A stretch of 64,000 bases of DNA from Actinomadura litoris (GTDB taxonomy: Bacteria; Actinomycetota; Actinomycetes; Streptosporangiales; Streptosporangiaceae): positions 186,001 through 250,000 of the forward strand of contig NZ_WOFH01000006.1 in the NCBI RefSeq assembly GCF_009733595.1, given 5' to 3'. Position 1 is the stretch's first letter. Each line of letters begins with the position of its first letter. This document shows, piece by piece, positions 46,762-55,507 of the stretch. Both the position numbers and the translations under genes were made by a program. The notes under the pieces are model-generated. The model did no database searches. It was given only the letters and a program-made list of their open reading frames with translations, and was not told where the DNA came from.

Positions 46762-47532
46762 ATGGAACAGGACACGACACGGGACACGCCGCGCTACCCC
46801 GGTGCCGAGACGGTCGAGGACTTCGCCCGCAACGTCGCGGCGGTCCGGGCGCGGATGGCCGCCGCCGCCGAGCGCGCCGGACGGGACGCCGCGGACGTCC
46901 GCCTGCTCCCGGTGAGCAAGACCGTCCCGGAGGAGCGGCTGCGCCTGGCCGTGCGGGCGGGCTGCGACGTGCTCGGCGAGAACAAGGTGCAGGAGGCCAA
47001 GCGCAAGGCGGAGAACCTGGCCGACCTGGACGTGTCGTGGTCGGTCATCGGGCACCTCCAGACGAACAAGGCGCGGTTCGTCGCCGCCTTCGCCTCGGAG
47101 TTCCAGGCGCTGGACAGCCTGCGCGTGGCCGAGGCGCTCGACCGCAGGCTCCAGGCCGACGGCCGGGGCCTCGACGTGTTCGTCCAGGTCAACACCTCCG
47201 CCGAGGACAGCAAGTACGGCCTGCCGCCCGAGGAGGTGCCCGGCTTCCTCGCCGAGCTGCCGCGCTACGGCGCGCTCAGGGTCAGGGGCCTGATGACGCT
47301 GGCGCTGCTCACCGGCGACACCGACCGGGTCAGGGAGTGCTTCGTCACGCTGCGCACGATCCGCGACCGCGCCCGCCAGGACGCCCCCGAGGGGATCGGC
47401 CTGGACGAGCTGTCGATGGGCATGTCCGGCGACTACGAGATCGCCATCGAGGAGGGCGCGACCGTCGTGCGCGTCGGGCAGGCCATCTTCGGCGCCCGCG
47501 CGACGACCGACCAGCGCTACTGGCCCGGTTGA
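46762..47532 (+). CDS. YggS/PLPBP-family pyridoxal-phosphate homeostasis protein
   Basis: 256 residues, type III alanine-racemase-like barrel. PLP lysine is in LLPVSKTV, followed by LGENKVQEA, SVIGHLQTNKA, VQVNTSAEDSKYG and the phosphate-binding ELSMGMSGDYEIAIEEGAT with GQAIFG, all family hallmarks. It binds and buffers pyridoxal phosphate. In most actinobacteria the gene sits by ftsZ/sepF; here it stands alone, 566 bases before the end of a convergent PLP decarboxylase gene, so this may be a second copy. AGGAGG lies ideally before ATG 46762. Its TGA overlaps the ATG of a downstream mini-ORF. Confidence 0.92.
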   Translation: MEQDTTRDTPRYPGAETVEDFARNVAAVRARMAAAAERAGRDAADVRLLPVSKTVPEERLRLAVRAGCDVLGENKVQEAKRKAENLADLDVSWSVIGHLQTNKARFVAAFASEFQALDSLRVAEALDRRLQADGRGLDVFVQVNTSAEDSKYGLPPEEVPGFLAELPRYGALRVRGLMTLALLTGDTDRVRECFVTLRTIRDRARQDAPEGIGLDELSMGMSGDYEIAIEEGATVVRVGQAIFGARATTDQRYWPG

Positions 47533-47617
47533 TGAAGCCCCGGCCCACCGCCCTCGCCTGGCGGCTGTGTTCATGAAGTCCCGGCCCAAGGCGCTCGCCT
47601 GGCGGCTCGTGCCTTGA
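47532..47617 (+). repeat. 41-bp-period duplication holding two chained mini-ORFs
   Basis: Two 38-base units (47532-47569, 47573-47610) differ at about seven positions. Each encodes a 14-residue peptide, MKPRPTALAWRLCS and MKSRPKALAWRLVP. The first ATG overlaps the PLPBP stop (TGATG) and the second overlaps the stop of the first (ATGA). Whether they are translated is unknown; the pattern could also be an accidental duplication. Confidence 0.6.
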
Positions 47618-47655
47618 CCGTGCCTCGGCGGGCGCGGCATCGCTTCGCGATCTTC

Positions 47656-47691
47656 CCGGTGGGGGCTCGCCTCCGGCGTCGCCCCCACCGG
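47656..47691. terminator. Bidirectional terminator between convergent genes
   Basis: CCGGTGGGGGC (47656-47666) pairs perfectly with GCCCCCACCGG (47681-47691) around a 14-base loop, between the PLPBP gene and the convergent decarboxylase gene. Confidence 0.75.
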
Positions 47692-47728
47692 TCAGCCACG
47701 CGCCCGCGTGACGGCCGAGGTCGTCGTG

Positions 47729-49162
47729 CTAGGTGCTCTGGCCTCGGGCCGCGTTCACGGTCTGGATCAGGGCGTCGATGTGGGCGGGCGTGGTGCGGTG
47801 GCTGATGACGCAGGCGCGCAGGGCCGCGCGTCCGGCGAGCTTCACCGGGCTGATCCACGCGCCGCCGCCCTCGACGACCGTCCGCGCGAGGGCCGCGTGG
47901 TGCTCCCACGCCGGGTTCGCGGGGTCGGCGAAGCACACGACCGGGAGCGGCGTGTCGTTGACCACGTCCCAGCCCGCGTCCGACAGCCCGGCGCGGAGCG
48001 CGTCGGCGAGGTCCGCGTCGTGATCGATCTGCTCGGCGTACCCGTCGCGGCCCGCGACGGCGAGGCTGAGGAACAGCTTCAGGCCGGTGAAGCGGCGCGA
48101 CCACTGCTGGCTCGTGGTGTAGGGGTCGACGGTGCCGTGGACGTCGGCGGGCATGTAGGACGTGGTGACCCGGAACGTCTCCGCGAGCCCCTCGGCGTCG
48201 GTGGTCAGCAGCGCCCCCGCGCCCATCGGGACGCTCAGCCACTTGTGCGCGTCCACCGTGATCGAGTCGGCGCGCTCGATGCCCGCGAGCGCGGGCCGCA
48301 GCCGGTCCGAGAGCGCCGCCGCGCCGCCGTAGGCCGCGTCGACGTGGAACCGCAGCCCGAGGTCGGCGCACAGGTCGGCCAGCTCGGGCAGCGGGTCGAT
48401 CACCCCGGCGCCGGTGGTCCCGGCGGTGGCGACGACCAGGAACGGCAGGTCGCCCGCCGCGCGGTCGGCCTCGATCCGGGCGGCGAGCGCCGCCGGGTCC
48501 AGCTTCAGCGACGGCCCGGTCGGCACGAGCCGGACGGCGTCGCGCCCGATGCCGGTCCCGTGCGCGATCTTCAACCAGGCGAGGTGGCTCTCCGCCGACG
48601 CGTACAGCACGGGACGGCCGGGCAGCGCCCGCAGCCCCTCGGTGCCGTACTCCGGCCACGTCCGGGTCAGCGCCAGCAGCACGGCGGTGAGGTTCGCCTC
48701 CGCGCCGCCGCTGGTGAACGACCCGGCGACGGACCCGGCGGGGTAGCCGAGCCGGCCGCCGAGGAAGCGCAGCAGGTGCGCCTCGATCTCCGCCGCCGCC
48801 GGGGCGTGCGACCAGGCGGCGAGCTGCGGGTTGAAGGCGGCGGTGAGCGCGTCGCCGACCACGCCGAGGTGGGTCGGCGTCGGGTTGAACAGCCCGAAGT
48901 AGCCGGGGTGGGTGGTGTGCACGGTCCCCGTCCGCAGCAGCGCCGCGACCTCGTCGACCGCCGTCTCGGCGCGGACCGGGGCGCCGAAGTCGTAGCCCGC
49001 GACGGCCGCCCGCAGGGCCGGCACGTCCACCGGCGGGGTGACCGACCGGTCAGGGACGCGCTCGCGCTCGTCCTCCAGCAGCTCGGTGACGTGCCGCCAC
49101 AGCTCCAGCGCCGCGTCCGGCGGCGGCGCGAACGAGGCGCGCCCGGTGGGGAAATGGTCCAT
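47729..49162 (-). CDS. Group II PLP-dependent decarboxylase (aromatic-amino-acid/glutamate type)
   Basis: 477 residues. PLP Lys lies in SITVDAHKWLSVPMGAG; the His stacking on the cofactor is in ASAESHLAW, and HVDAAYGG gives the Asp that binds the pyridine nitrogen. The opening HTTHPGYFGLFNP and GSFTSGGAEANLTAV are typical of the group II fold. Substrate is not predictable from sequence: aromatic L-amino acids, 2,4-diaminobutyrate or glutamate are possible. ATG 49162 is used. Convergent with the PLPBP gene; monocistronic as far as can be seen. Confidence 0.92.
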   Translation of the reverse strand: MDHFPTGRASFAPPPDAALELWRHVTELLEDERERVPDRSVTPPVDVPALRAAVAGYDFGAPVRAETAVDEVAALLRTGTVHTTHPGYFGLFNPTPTHLGVVGDALTAAFNPQLAAWSHAPAAAEIEAHLLRFLGGRLGYPAGSVAGSFTSGGAEANLTAVLLALTRTWPEYGTEGLRALPGRPVLYASAESHLAWLKIAHGTGIGRDAVRLVPTGPSLKLDPAALAARIEADRAAGDLPFLVVATAGTTGAGVIDPLPELADLCADLGLRFHVDAAYGGAAALSDRLRPALAGIERADSITVDAHKWLSVPMGAGALLTTDAEGLAETFRVTTSYMPADVHGTVDPYTTSQQWSRRFTGLKLFLSLAVAGRDGYAEQIDHDADLADALRAGLSDAGWDVVNDTPLPVVCFADPANPAWEHHAALARTVVEGGGAWISPVKLAGRAALRACVISHRTTPAHIDALIQTVNAARGQST

Positions 49163-49243
49163 GACCAGGATCGTTGCGGCCGGACGCGACCCCGCGCAAG
49201 GCGCGAATCGGACGAAGATCGCCAGATTCGCGCCACCCCCGGA

Positions 49244-49630
49244 TCAGGACGAGCCGGACGGCGCGCGGCTCAGGTCCACGACGCAGAACAGGTTGCCGTC
49301 GGGGTCGGCGAGGACGACGAAGTCGGGCTTCGGCGGATACAGCTCCCAGTCGACCCTGCTCGCGCCGAGGCCGACCAGGCGCTCGACCTCCGCCTCCTGC
49401 TCGGCCGTGGTGTCCACGAGCAGGTCCAGGTGCAGGCGGGGGCGCGGCTCGGCGGGCGACTCGCTGTACATCAGGCCGAGCGCCTGGCCCGAGCCGTCGG
49501 CGTGCGCGAGCGTCCGCCAGGTCGGGCTCTCCCACCGGGGCACCGAGACCAGGTCGAGCGCGGACGTCCAGAACGCGACGGCACGGGGGATGTCGGTCAC
49601 GCCGACCACCGGGAATCCGAGTCTGAGCAT
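49244..49630 (-). CDS. VOC (glyoxalase/bleomycin-resistance fold) protein
   Basis: 128 residues from ATG 49630. Two beta-alpha-beta-beta-beta modules: GVTDIPRAVAFWTSALDL at the start and FVVLADPDGNLFCVVD at the end, with HLDLLV in the middle providing a metal-ligand-type His and the last Glu position replaced (FCVVDL). Loss of the usual Glu suggests binding rather than catalysis. TACACT (minus strand) lies seven bases before the ATG, so a leaderless mRNA. Divergent from the methyltransferase gene at 49677. Confidence 0.85.
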   Translation of the reverse strand: MLRLGFPVVGVTDIPRAVAFWTSALDLVSVPRWESPTWRTLAHADGSGQALGLMYSESPAEPRPRLHLDLLVDTTAEQEAEVERLVGLGASRVDWELYPPKPDFVVLADPDGNLFCVVDLSRAPSGSS

Positions 49631-49637
49631 GCACGGC

Positions 49638-49669
49638 AGTGTAGGGGCGGCCCTTGGCGCGGGTACGGT
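49638..49669. promoter_or_regulatory. Back-to-back leaderless promoters
   Basis: TACACT on the minus strand (49643-49638) is seven bases before ATG 49630, and TACGGT on the plus strand (49664-49669) is seven bases before ATG 49677. Two divergent leaderless promoters are packed in 46 bases. Confidence 0.55.
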
Positions 49670-49676
49670 CCTGATC

Positions 49677-50426
49677 ATGGATGATGAGGACGGCTACTTC
49701 GGGGAGCCCGTGGCGGCGACCTACGACGAGACGTCGGCGGACATGTTCGCGCCGGAGGCCCTCGACCCGGCGGTCGACCTGCTGGCCGGGCTGGCGGGCG
49801 GCGGCCGGGCGCTGGAGTTCGCCGTCGGCACCGGCCGCGTCGCGCTGCCGCTGGCCGCGCGCGGCGTCCCGGTGCACGGCATCGACATGTCGCGGGCCAT
49901 GGTCGCCCGGCTGCGCGCCAAGCCCGGCGGCGACGCGGTCGGCGTGACGATCGGCGACATCGCCACCACCCGGGTCGAGGGCGCGTTCACGCTCGCCTAC
50001 CTGGTGTTCAACACGATCAACAACCTGACGACGCAGGACGCGCAGGTCGACTGCTTCCGCAACGCGGCCGCCCACCTGGAGCCCGGCGGCCGCTTCGTGA
50101 TCGAGGTCGGCGTCCCGAACCTGCGGCTGCTCCCGCCCGGCCAGAACGCCGTGCCGTTCCAGGTGGGCGGGGGCCGCTGGGCCTACGACCTCCTCGACAC
50201 CTCCACGCAGGCGATGAGCTCGAACTACGTCGAGGTCGTGGACGGCGAGCACCGCTTCCAGAGCTTCCCCTTCCGCTACGTCTGGCCCTCCGAACTCGAC
50301 CTGATGGCGCGCATCGCGGGGCTCCGCTTCGCCGACCGCTGGGAGGACTGGACGCGCGCCCCCTTCACCCACGAGAGCCGCCGCCACGTCTCGGTCTGGG
50401 AGAAGCCCCCCGGCGGGGCGGCGTGA
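49677..50426 (+). CDS. Class I SAM-dependent methyltransferase
   Basis: 249 residues. Motif I is ALEFAVGTGRVALPLA, motif II VHGIDMSRAMV, with an Asp at GDIA and motif III region LEPGGRFVIEVGVPN. The acceptor substrate is unknown. The mRNA is probably leaderless. The stop TGA overlaps the GTG of the following alpha/beta hydrolase (GTGA), so the two proteins are made together and probably act on one compound. Confidence 0.88.
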   Translation: MDDEDGYFGEPVAATYDETSADMFAPEALDPAVDLLAGLAGGGRALEFAVGTGRVALPLAARGVPVHGIDMSRAMVARLRAKPGGDAVGVTIGDIATTRVEGAFTLAYLVFNTINNLTTQDAQVDCFRNAAAHLEPGGRFVIEVGVPNLRLLPPGQNAVPFQVGGGRWAYDLLDTSTQAMSSNYVEVVDGEHRFQSFPFRYVWPSELDLMARIAGLRFADRWEDWTRAPFTHESRRHVSVWEKPPGGAA

Positions 50427-51277
50427 ACGTCTCCGAGTTCGACCTGAGGCTGGACGGCTGCCGGACCCTGCACGTCTACGACACCGCCCCGGAGGCCACC
50501 GACGCCCTGACGATCTTCTGGCAGCACGGCACGCCGAACCTCGGCGCGCCGCCGCGCCCGCTGGTCGCGGCGTCGGAGCGGCTCGGCCTCCGCTGGGTGT
50601 CCTACGACCGGCCCGGGTACGGGGGCTCGACCCCCGTCCCGGGGCGGGACGTGGCGTCCGCCGCCTTCTACGTCTCCGCCGTCGCCGACGCCCTCGGCAT
50701 CGGGCGGTTCGCGGTCGTGGGCCACTCCGGCGGCGGCTCGCACGCCCTGGCCTGCGGCGTGTCCCCGGCCGGCCGGGTGCTGGGCGTGGTCGCCGTCGCG
50801 GCCCTGGCGCCCTACGACGCGGCGGGCCTGGACTGGTTCGCGGGCATGGCGGACGGCGGCGCGGCGTCCCTGCGCGCCGCCGCCCGCGGCCGCGCGGCCA
50901 AGGAGCGGCACGAGGCGGAGGCCGGGTTCGACCCGGAGATGTTCACCCCCGCCGACCACGCCGCGCTCGCCGCCGAGTGGTCCTGGTTCGACGAGGTCGT
51001 CGACCCGGCCGTCGCGCAGGGGCCCGGCGGGCTCATCGACGACGACCTCGCCTACGTCGCGCCGTGGGGGTTCGACCCGTCCGGGATCACCGTGCCCGTC
51101 CTGCTGCTGCACGGGGGCCAGGACCGGATCGTGCCCGCCGCGCATGCCCGGTGGCTCGCGCGCCACTGCCCCACGGCGACGGCGCGGCTGTCGCCGGACG
51201 ACGGGCACATCTCCGTGCTGCGGTCCGCCGCCCCGGCCCTGGAGTGGCTGCACTCCCTGGCCGGGGCGGCGTCCTAG
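50423..51277 (+). CDS. Alpha/beta-fold hydrolase
   Basis: 284 residues. The oxyanion-region HG is in FWQHGTPN, nucleophile in VVGHSGGGS, the acid Asp in LLLHGGQDRIVP and the catalytic His in PDDGHISVL: a complete triad. Cytosolic esterase or lactonase type; substrate unknown. GTG 50423 is coupled to the methyltransferase gene. A bidirectional terminator separates it from the convergent amidase gene. Confidence 0.9.
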   Translation: MNVSEFDLRLDGCRTLHVYDTAPEATDALTIFWQHGTPNLGAPPRPLVAASERLGLRWVSYDRPGYGGSTPVPGRDVASAAFYVSAVADALGIGRFAVVGHSGGGSHALACGVSPAGRVLGVVAVAALAPYDAAGLDWFAGMADGGAASLRAAARGRAAKERHEAEAGFDPEMFTPADHAALAAEWSWFDEVVDPAVAQGPGGLIDDDLAYVAPWGFDPSGITVPVLLLHGGQDRIVPAAHARWLARHCPTATARLSPDDGHISVLRSAAPALEWLHSLAGAAS

Positions 51278-51278
51278 C

Positions 51279-51299
51279 CCCCGGCGGAGAGGGCCGGGG
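51279..51299. terminator. Bidirectional terminator
   Basis: CCCCGGC (51279-51285) and GCCGGGG (51293-51299) fill the 22-base gap between the convergent hydrolase and amidase genes. Confidence 0.7.
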
Positions 51300-52712
51300 T
51301 CAGGTCCGCTCCAGGTCGGGGCGCGGCAGCGGGGGCAGCGCCTGCTCGACCGCCTCGGCGACGGCCAGCAGCCGGGCGTCGGACGCGTCGGGCCCGACCA
51401 GCTCCAGGCCGATCGGCAGGCCGTCGCCCGACAGCCCGGACGGGACCGACAGGCACGGCAGGCCCGCGTTGCTCGCCGGGTCGGTGTTGCGGATGTAGGT
51501 GAGGAAGGTGTCGACGTCGCGGCCGTTCAGCTCGACCGTCCGGTCCGCGCCCGGCGGGCGGTGCGCCCGCGCGGGCAGCGGCGTCGTCGGGATGAGCAGC
51601 GCGTCCACCTCGTGCTCGGCGAAGTACCGGGCGTAGGCCGCGCGCAGCGCCGGGCGGTGCACGGTGAGCGCCTCCCGGTGGTCGGCGGCGGTGACCTGGT
51701 CCTCGTCCAGGACCGAGGCGAGCAGGTCGCGGACGTGGTCGGTGGCCGCCTCCTCCGCGAGCCCGCGCAGCGCCACCGGCGCCGCGTGCTGGTACAGGTA
51801 CGCCGACAGCTCGCGGCCCACCTCGTACAGGACGAGCGCGAAGCTGACCGCCTCGTTGAGGCGCGCCAGGTCCGGCACGTCCTGCTCGACCAGCACCGCG
51901 CCCTGGGACGCGAGCTTGCCCAGCGCCTGCTCGGTCACGGTGGCGACGTCCGGGTCGAGGTCCTCGTAGAAGAACACCGACGGGACGCCGAGCCGCAGCC
52001 CGGCCAGGTCGACGGTGAGGTCCGGGTCCGCGCCGGACGGGGCGCAGATCGCGTCCACCAGCCGGACGTCCGCCACCGAGCGCGCGATCGGGCCCGCCGT
52101 GTCGCGGGTCGAGGAGATCGGGACCATCCCGCGCCCGTCGTAGCGCCCGTGCGTCGGGCGGAACCCCACGCACCCGCACAGCGCGGCCGGGATGCGCAGG
52201 GACCCGCCGGTGTCGCCGCCGAGCCCGAACGGGACCAGCCCCGCCGCGACCCCGGCGGCGGTGCCGCCGCTGCTGCCGCCTGGAATGTGCCCGGCGTTGT
52301 AGGGGTTGCCGATCGGGCCGTAGGCGGGGTTGTTGCCCGTGATGTCCAGGGACAGCTCGCCCAGCGTCTGCTTGCCCATCAGCGTGCCGCCCGCGTCCAG
52401 GAGCCGCCGCGCGAGCGGCGCGTCGCGGCGGGGGCGCCAGCCGCGCAGCGCCGGGGTCGCGGCGGAGGTGGGGAGGTCGGCGGTGTCGTAGACGTCCTTG
52501 AGCGCGAACGGCAGCCCGTACAGCGGGCCGCCGCGCGGCCCGTCCGCGACCGCCCGCCGGATGCGGTCGGGGTCGTGCGTGACGTAGGTGTTCAGCCGGG
52601 TCAGCCGGGCCGTCCGGTCGATCAGCGCCTCGACGTACTCGGCGAGGTCCAATCCGCCCTCGCGGAGCAGCCGGACGGCGTCGACCGCCGACAGCCAGTG
52701 CAGCTCGTCCAT
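51300..52712 (-). CDS. Amidase-signature hydrolase
   Basis: 470 residues of the amidase-signature family. The Ser-cisSer-Lys triad is complete: Lys in LPFALKDVYDT, cis-Ser in PGGSSGGTAAG, and nucleophile Ser in GGDTGGSLRIPA. It hydrolyses an amide or urea-like bond in the cytoplasm, as in mandelamide, allophanate or indole-acetamide hydrolases. It is the last gene of a minus-strand run: phosphatase-like, aldo/keto reductase, ABC ATPase, permease, binding lipoprotein, amidase. That context suggests the imported compound is an amide. GGAGG precedes ATG 52712. Confidence 0.92.
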   Translation of the reverse strand: MDELHWLSAVDAVRLLREGGLDLAEYVEALIDRTARLTRLNTYVTHDPDRIRRAVADGPRGGPLYGLPFALKDVYDTADLPTSAATPALRGWRPRRDAPLARRLLDAGGTLMGKQTLGELSLDITGNNPAYGPIGNPYNAGHIPGGSSGGTAAGVAAGLVPFGLGGDTGGSLRIPAALCGCVGFRPTHGRYDGRGMVPISSTRDTAGPIARSVADVRLVDAICAPSGADPDLTVDLAGLRLGVPSVFFYEDLDPDVATVTEQALGKLASQGAVLVEQDVPDLARLNEAVSFALVLYEVGRELSAYLYQHAAPVALRGLAEEAATDHVRDLLASVLDEDQVTAADHREALTVHRPALRAAYARYFAEHEVDALLIPTTPLPARAHRPPGADRTVELNGRDVDTFLTYIRNTDPASNAGLPCLSVPSGLSGDGLPIGLELVGPDASDARLLAVAEAVEQALPPLPRPDLERT

Positions 52713-52758
52713 CCCGCCTCCTACGACGCGACCGTGAGGGTGAGAACGGCGATGTCGG

Positions 52759-53835
52759 TCATGGTGTGCTCCCTTGCTGTGCGGGGGTGTTATCGGTCAG
52801 CCACGCGTCGGCCCTGGCGAGCGTCGCGGCGCGGTCGAAGGTGTTGATCTGCTGGAGGACGTTCGTCGCGAGGAAGGCGGTCAGGTCGACGGGCTCGTCG
52901 AGCACGTCGGATTCGAGGAGGAGGTTCTGGGCGTTGGACCAGCGCGCGGGCCTGATCTCGCCGAAGGTACGGCCGTCGTAGGGGGTGAGGGTCCTGGAGA
53001 GTGCCGCGAGCAGGCCCCGGGCCTTCTCCGGTTCGGCCCACTCCTCGGGCGCCGCCTGCCGCGCGGCGGCCTCGGCGACCCTCGGGCGTTGGAGGCCGGC
53101 GTAGGTCCCCCGGGCCAGGGCACGGAAGAACCTCACCGGCACGTCGCTGTTCTCAAGTGTGCGCGCCCTCACAACGTAGCCTCCGACCGGCAGTTCTTCG
53201 AGGCCGGAGGGGGTGATGTCCCGAACCGGGAGCCCGGCGTCGTCGAAGGCGAAGAAGTCGGTGAGGGTCCCGGCGTAGGCCGCGATCCGTCCGGACTCCA
53301 GCGTCCGCGCCACCGCCGCGCTGCCCGGCCCGACCGTCGTCGTCTCGACGTCGTCGATCGACAGGCCCGCCTTCTTCAGCGCGGCGGTGAGGTAGGCGCG
53401 GTCCTGGTCGGGGGAGGCGAGGCCGATGTTCCCGCCCCTGAGGTCGGCGACGGTCCGCACCGCGCTCCGCTCCGGGACGACGAGGCCGACGAGGAAGCCG
53501 TTGCCGCCCGTCCGCTCGTCGTAGGGGACGCGCAGGTCGGGCGTCCTGAGGGCCGCCGTCAGCGCGTCGCTCGCGGCGACGAGGCCGATGTCGGCCTTGC
53601 GCCCCTGGACCAGGCCCGCGATCGGGACGCTGTCGGCCACCGGGGCGATCTTCACGCGCAGGCCCTCGTCGGCGAAGAAGCCGAGCCGGTCCGCCAGCAC
53701 CTCGTTGAAGGTGAACAGCGAGTTCGGCGCGGGGGTGGCGAGCGTGAGCGTCCCGTCCGCGCCGCCGGAGGTGGTGCCCGCGCCGCACGCGGTCAGCGCG
53801 ACCGCCGTCAGCGCGGCGGTGAGTGCGCGCCTCAT
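52759..53835 (-). CDS. ABC transporter substrate-binding lipoprotein (SsuA/NMT1 type)
   Basis: 358 residues. A signal peptide with lipobox LTAC (Cys17) marks a lipoprotein, then a periplasmic-binding fold of the NMT1/SsuA/TauA class: LTLATPAPNSLFTFNEVLA, ADRLGFFADEGLRVKI, and hinge region ADLRGGNIGLASPDQDRAYL. Such proteins bind sulfonates, taurine, nitrate, thiamine precursors or aromatic acids. Start overlaps the permease stop (ATGA). The C-terminal 40 residues are helical, as usual. Confidence 0.92.
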   Translation of the reverse strand: MRRALTAALTAVALTACGAGTTSGGADGTLTLATPAPNSLFTFNEVLADRLGFFADEGLRVKIAPVADSVPIAGLVQGRKADIGLVAASDALTAALRTPDLRVPYDERTGGNGFLVGLVVPERSAVRTVADLRGGNIGLASPDQDRAYLTAALKKAGLSIDDVETTTVGPGSAAVARTLESGRIAAYAGTLTDFFAFDDAGLPVRDITPSGLEELPVGGYVVRARTLENSDVPVRFFRALARGTYAGLQRPRVAEAAARQAAPEEWAEPEKARGLLAALSRTLTPYDGRTFGEIRPARWSNAQNLLLESDVLDEPVDLTAFLATNVLQQINTFDRAATLARADAWLTDNTPAQQGSTP

Positions 53836-54689
53836 GAGGTGCTCCTGTCCGCGGCCGCCAGGCGCCGCCGGACGCGCCGCTCCCGCGCCCTCGACCCGGC
53901 CGGGAGCCGCCCGGCGTGCCGCCAGAAGACGATCACGCGGTCCGCGCAGCCGACCGCGCCGTAGAGCAGCAGGCCCATCCCGGTGACGACGGCGACCACG
54001 GCGAACGCGTCGTCCTGGTTGAGCTGCGAGCTGTAGCGCTGGACGAGGAACCCGAGCCCCTCCTGCGCGGACACGATCTCGGCGACGACCGCGCCCGCGA
54101 GCGCCAGCGTCAGCCCGATCCGCAGCCCCGCGAAGATCATCGGCGCGGCGGTGGGGAGCAGCAGGCCGGTGAAGGTCCGCCGCCGTCCGGCGCGCAGGGA
54201 GCGGAACAGCTCCTCGGCGTCGGCGTCCGGGTCGAGCATCCCGGTCAGGGTGTTCACGAAGACCGGGAAGAAGGCGACCAGCGCGGCGATCACGATCTTG
54301 GCGGTGGCGCCGAAGCCGAACGCGGAGATCAGGATCGGCGCGACCGACAGCATCGGGAGCACCTGGAGCGTGACCGCGTACGGGTAGACCATCCGCCGGA
54401 CCACCGCCGACGCCCCGGCCGCGAGGGCCGTGCCGACGCCGAGCGCGGCGGCCAGGCCGAACCCGGCCAGCGTCTCGTAGAGCGTGGCCCGGAGGTGGCC
54501 CCAGACCAGGCCGGAGGCGAACAGGTCGCGGGTCGCGGCCGCGACGTCGAGCGGGCGGGGCAGGATCAGGTCGCTGACCCAGTGCCGGGTGTTCGCGAGA
54601 TCCCAGAGGAGGAGGACGGCGGCGCCGAGCGCGGTCGGGGCGGTGATCCGGCCGAGTCCCGGGGCCGGAATCCTGGACGGTCGGGTCAT
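53832..54689 (-). CDS. ABC transporter permease (SsuC/TauC type)
   Basis: 285 residues with six membrane helices and the BPD_transp_1 core; the EAA-like cytoplasmic loop (EELFRSLRAGRRRTFTGLLLPTA) contacts the ATPase. It forms the membrane channel of the importer whose ATPase is encoded just upstream. The ATG overlaps the ATPase stop (ATGA), and its own stop overlaps the binding-protein start. Confidence 0.93.
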   Translation of the reverse strand: MTRPSRIPAPGLGRITAPTALGAAVLLLWDLANTRHWVSDLILPRPLDVAAATRDLFASGLVWGHLRATLYETLAGFGLAAALGVGTALAAGASAVVRRMVYPYAVTLQVLPMLSVAPILISAFGFGATAKIVIAALVAFFPVFVNTLTGMLDPDADAEELFRSLRAGRRRTFTGLLLPTAAPMIFAGLRIGLTLALAGAVVAEIVSAQEGLGFLVQRYSSQLNQDDAFAVVAVVTGMGLLLYGAVGCADRVIVFWRHAGRLPAGSRARERRVRRRLAAADRSTS

Positions 54690-55507
54690 GACGGCCGTCC
54701 TCCTTCGCTCCCGGACGGGCCGAGCGCGCGCCGCACGGTCAGCGCGAGCTCCTGGAACCGCTGCGAGTAGGCCATCTCGGGCGAGCGGGGCCGCTCCAGC
54801 GGGATCGGCACCTCGGCCGCGACCGTCCCCGGCCGGGACGTCATCACGATGACCCGGTCGGACATCAGCACGGCCTCGGAGATCGTGTGCGTGACCAGCA
54901 CCGTCGCCGACGCCGTCCGCTCGTGGACCCGCAGCAGGTGCAGGTTGAGCGTCTCCCGGGTCAGCTCGTCGACCGCGCCGAACGGCTCGTCCAGCAGGCG
55001 GACGCCGGCCCCGGTCATCATCAGCCGCGCCAGCGCGACGCGCTGCCGCATTCCGCCGGAGAGCTGGGAGGGGAAACCGTGCTCGAAACCTTCAAGATCG
55101 AACAGGGTGAGCAGCCGCATCGCCTCACGGACGTCGTCGTGGGTGATCCTGCGGCGGACGCGGATGGGGAGTAACACGTTCTCCAGCGACGTCTTCCAGG
55201 GGAGCAGCGCGGGCCGCTGGAACATCAGCCCGACGTCCTCGCGCGGCCCGGTGACCGGCTCGCCGTGGACCTCGACGGTGCCCTCCGAACCGGGGACGAG
55301 CCCGGCGATGACGCGCAGCAGCGTCGACTTCCCGCAGCCGGACGCCCCGACGATCGAGACGAACTCGCCCGGCGCCACGGAGAGGTCGAGGTCGCGCATC
55401 GCCTCGACGCCGCCGTCGAAGCGTTTGCCGACCCCGCGCAGCCGCACCGCGGCCCTCTCCACCGTCGCCGGCCGAGTCGCCGGTTCAGCCGAAGATGTCG
55501 GAGACAC
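54686..55507 (-). CDS. ABC transporter ATPase (SsuB/TauB type)
   Basis: 273 residues from GTG 55507, preferred because AGGAGG lies nine bases upstream; GTG 55525 would add six residues. Walker A is GASGCGKST, Q-loop MFQRPALLPW, signature LSGGMRQR, Walker B VRLLDEPFGAVD, H-loop VTHTISEA. It energises import of the unknown substrate. It overlaps the end of the aldo/keto reductase gene by 23 bases, so is part of the same transcript. Confidence 0.93.
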   Translation of the reverse strand: MSPTSSAEPATRPATVERAAVRLRGVGKRFDGGVEAMRDLDLSVAPGEFVSIVGASGCGKSTLLRVIAGLVPGSEGTVEVHGEPVTGPREDVGLMFQRPALLPWKTSLENVLLPIRVRRRITHDDVREAMRLLTLFDLEGFEHGFPSQLSGGMRQRVALARLMMTGAGVRLLDEPFGAVDELTRETLNLHLLRVHERTASATVLVTHTISEAVLMSDRVIVMTSRPGTVAAEVPIPLERPRSPEMAYSQRFQELALTVRRALGPSGSEGGRPS

